This document shows, piece by piece, positions 62,301 to 64,000 of a DNA stretch of 64,000 bases (its first letter is position 1; each line of letters starts with the position of its first letter). The notes under the pieces are model-generated. The model was not told where the DNA came from. It was given only the letters and a program-made list of their open reading frames with translations, and did not search any database. Source of the stretch: Lutjanus erythropterus (Eukaryota; Chordata; Actinopteri; Lutjaniformes; Lutjanidae); assembly GCA_020091685.1 (NCBI GenBank), contig CM034597.1, positions 32,888,801 through 32,952,800 of the forward strand. The letters are read 5' to 3'. Both the position numbers and the translations under genes were made by a program.

Positions 62301-63827
62301 CACAACACCAAACCAAGCGTTAACAGTTTTCCCCCACCGTTTTACTAGGTCCTGGCAGCACTCAGATCTATTTTTATTTATTTCAATTTGGGTAAGCAAT
62401 CCTCCATATTTATTAAAACTATTGAATTTCAGTTTAAATCAATAAATTCGGATTTAATTTGCGCACAAGAGCTATTATTAGCTTTAAATCAGGACTGACT
62501 TTAAACCTAGTTTTGCTTAACACTGATTAGAACTCATCTTAGATTAAATTAATTTTTGTCGGTGCAGCTCAGTCTGCGAGGGGTAAGAGTGTTCACCAGA
62601 CAGTGTGCCTATTCAAAGCCCCTGACAAAAAGCTTCGAAAGCTTGTGCAAACACTGTTAACACAACGGTTAGCTGATATCTGCTGACATTCAATAAGGTT
62701 TACTGATAAAATGGCTTCAACTGAGCTGAAAAATATTTCACCACAGGTTACATCAGAGGCTGCTTACAGATTACAGTATCTGGGGTGTGACAGCTCCTCC
62801 TACAGCACTAAAAAACCTGAGTTTCACCAAATCACTGGTGGCAGAGTCACATTAGTGTAAATGCTGCCCTTTCATTTGCCGGACATTGAGATGTGCACCA
62901 TGCAATTTCTGTAAACAGACAGAGATCAAGCTCAGCAAAAAGGTAGTTGTTTGAATGCCAAAGAGGAGTGTTAGGTGTTCTGACAATGGAGATGACAGAT
63001 TTGTCAGCTGGTAGAGATTTTTCATGCTGTTTCTACTGAGTCAGCTATGGCTTTAATATCTCCTGCTGTATTAGGCCACTGAGGGACATGTTGCCAATCA
63101 ATACACAACTCTGCTTTATGGCAGTATTGGATTTGCAGGATTTTTTTTAATCAATGAGATGAACCTAAACTTGTCAAACATTTAATTTAGTAAATTGCCC
63201 AACAAACATGCCATATATATGAGCAGTTTCTCAGATTTATGTGCAGTAATTTTCCAATATCACAATATTATAAAATGACATGACAGATTTAGTTTATCCA
63301 TATTGTGGATAACTTTACTGAAACGTTTTTTCTATGAGAGTACATGTGCAAAACACACAGTGCCAACTGGGCAACAGGCAGTATACATTTTTTCATTGCT
63401 ATGCCATTGCTACAACAACAGTTGCACATGTAGATGCAGCGGCCCGGATATTTGTAATTAGAATTGTTTTAATTCTTTTTTTTCTGCTTTATTGATGAAA
63501 CATGTATCACCTACAACAGAAATACACTTGTAAGCACTGTAAATATTAATGTGGGGTTTGGATTAAAGAGATAGCAGACCTTGGGTACTTTAACAGAGTT
63601 TAACCAGGATAAAGAAACAGAAAAAAAAACACTGCTTTTCAGGTTGTATGGAGCAAGGTTAGGTTGTCTAAACTCAATGGCAAGAGGAACATCACCATGT
63701 TTTTCTGCATTCATATTTGTGAATAAATGCAGTTTGAATAATGAATACTGGACATAGCAAGCTCTCACAAGAGTTATTGACAATTGCAAGTGACAAATAA
63801 AACCCCCTGCTTTTATATGTCAATCAA

Positions 63828-64000
63828 GTTGGGGTGTAAGAAAATATTGACACACTTGTATATTTCACAATATTATGTTCTGTGATACTGATTACTTGAT
63901 TATACAAAGATTTGAGGCAGTGGTTTATTCTGTGTTGTATTAGATAGCAGTGTTGTTGCCCATCTCCACTGTTTTGACTGCCTAAAACAAAACATTTTTA
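63828..64000. repeat. Possible dispersed repeat running off the window end
   Basis: GGGGTGTAAGAAAATATTGACACACTTG and TATATTTCACAATATTATGT words resemble the terminus of a fish MITE; the partner end would lie beyond the window. Confidence 0.35.

Larger units (their letters stand above)
56651..64000 (-). other. Partial upstream intron, no exon recognised
   Basis: About 7.3 kb upstream (minus sense) of the 223-nt exon. I looked for the preceding BRINP exon, which should encode a Cys-rich segment ending just before DEF, and found no match. The GC-poor sequence is therefore read as intron continuing past the window. It holds the repeats listed separately: a hAT-like element, a direct-repeat copy, minisatellites and decayed dispersed repeats. 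Confidence 0.7.

Noticed and set aside
1..64000. tRNA, rRNA or small structured RNA genes
   Set aside because: I saw no convincing tRNA B-box (GGTTCGANTCC) or other RNA-gene signature by eye; a tRNAscan-SE/Rfam scan would be decisive.

Overview
This window looks like nuclear DNA from a ray-finned (teleost) fish. It is AT-rich and intron-dominated, with no operons and no long uninterrupted genes. It is full of short dispersed elements of a kind common in fish genomes: MITEs, hAT-like elements, retroposon tails ending in GGATGGAT or GAATGA, and CA and GA microsatellites. The species cannot be named from the sequence alone.

Only one protein-coding gene can be supported. It lies on the minus strand and is the 3' part of a BRINP-family gene (BMP/retinoic-acid-inducible neural-specific protein). 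Two coding exons are visible: a 223-nt exon at 56428-56650 and the terminal exon at 46043-47159. They are separated by a 9268-nt intron with matching splice phase. Joined, they encode about 445 residues, the C-terminal 55-60% of a protein whose family members are about 760-780 residues long. The C-terminal sequence fits BRINP3 best, with BRINP2 second. The signal peptide, the MACPF domain and the other upstream exons are not in the window; 56651-64000 is read as part of the next intron upstream.

Layout: 1-45 kb is a stretch downstream of the gene without a recognisable exon, holding many decayed repeats. These include a TIR element at 1.5-2.7 kb, a 456-bp element at 2.7-3.2 kb with a second inverted copy at 12.3-14.0 kb split by a 1.24-kb insertion, tandem arrays at 16.7-17.5 kb and 22.9-23.4 kb, and a short retroposon tail with target duplications at 32.8 kb. 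45-46 kb is the probable 3' UTR. 47.2-56.4 kb is the last intron, carrying a LINE fragment, a MITE with internal tandem repeats, two related dispersed repeats, another short retroposon insertion with a 12-bp target duplication, and a CA/TG microsatellite 52 nt from the 5' splice site. 56.7-64 kb is the preceding intron, with a hAT-like element and minisatellites.

No tRNA, rRNA, CRISPR array, intact transposase or new multi-gene system was found. The most informative observations are the structure of the BRINP gene end and several insertions whose target-site duplications can be read directly. Family assignments of the dispersed repeats come from recognition, not from a database search.
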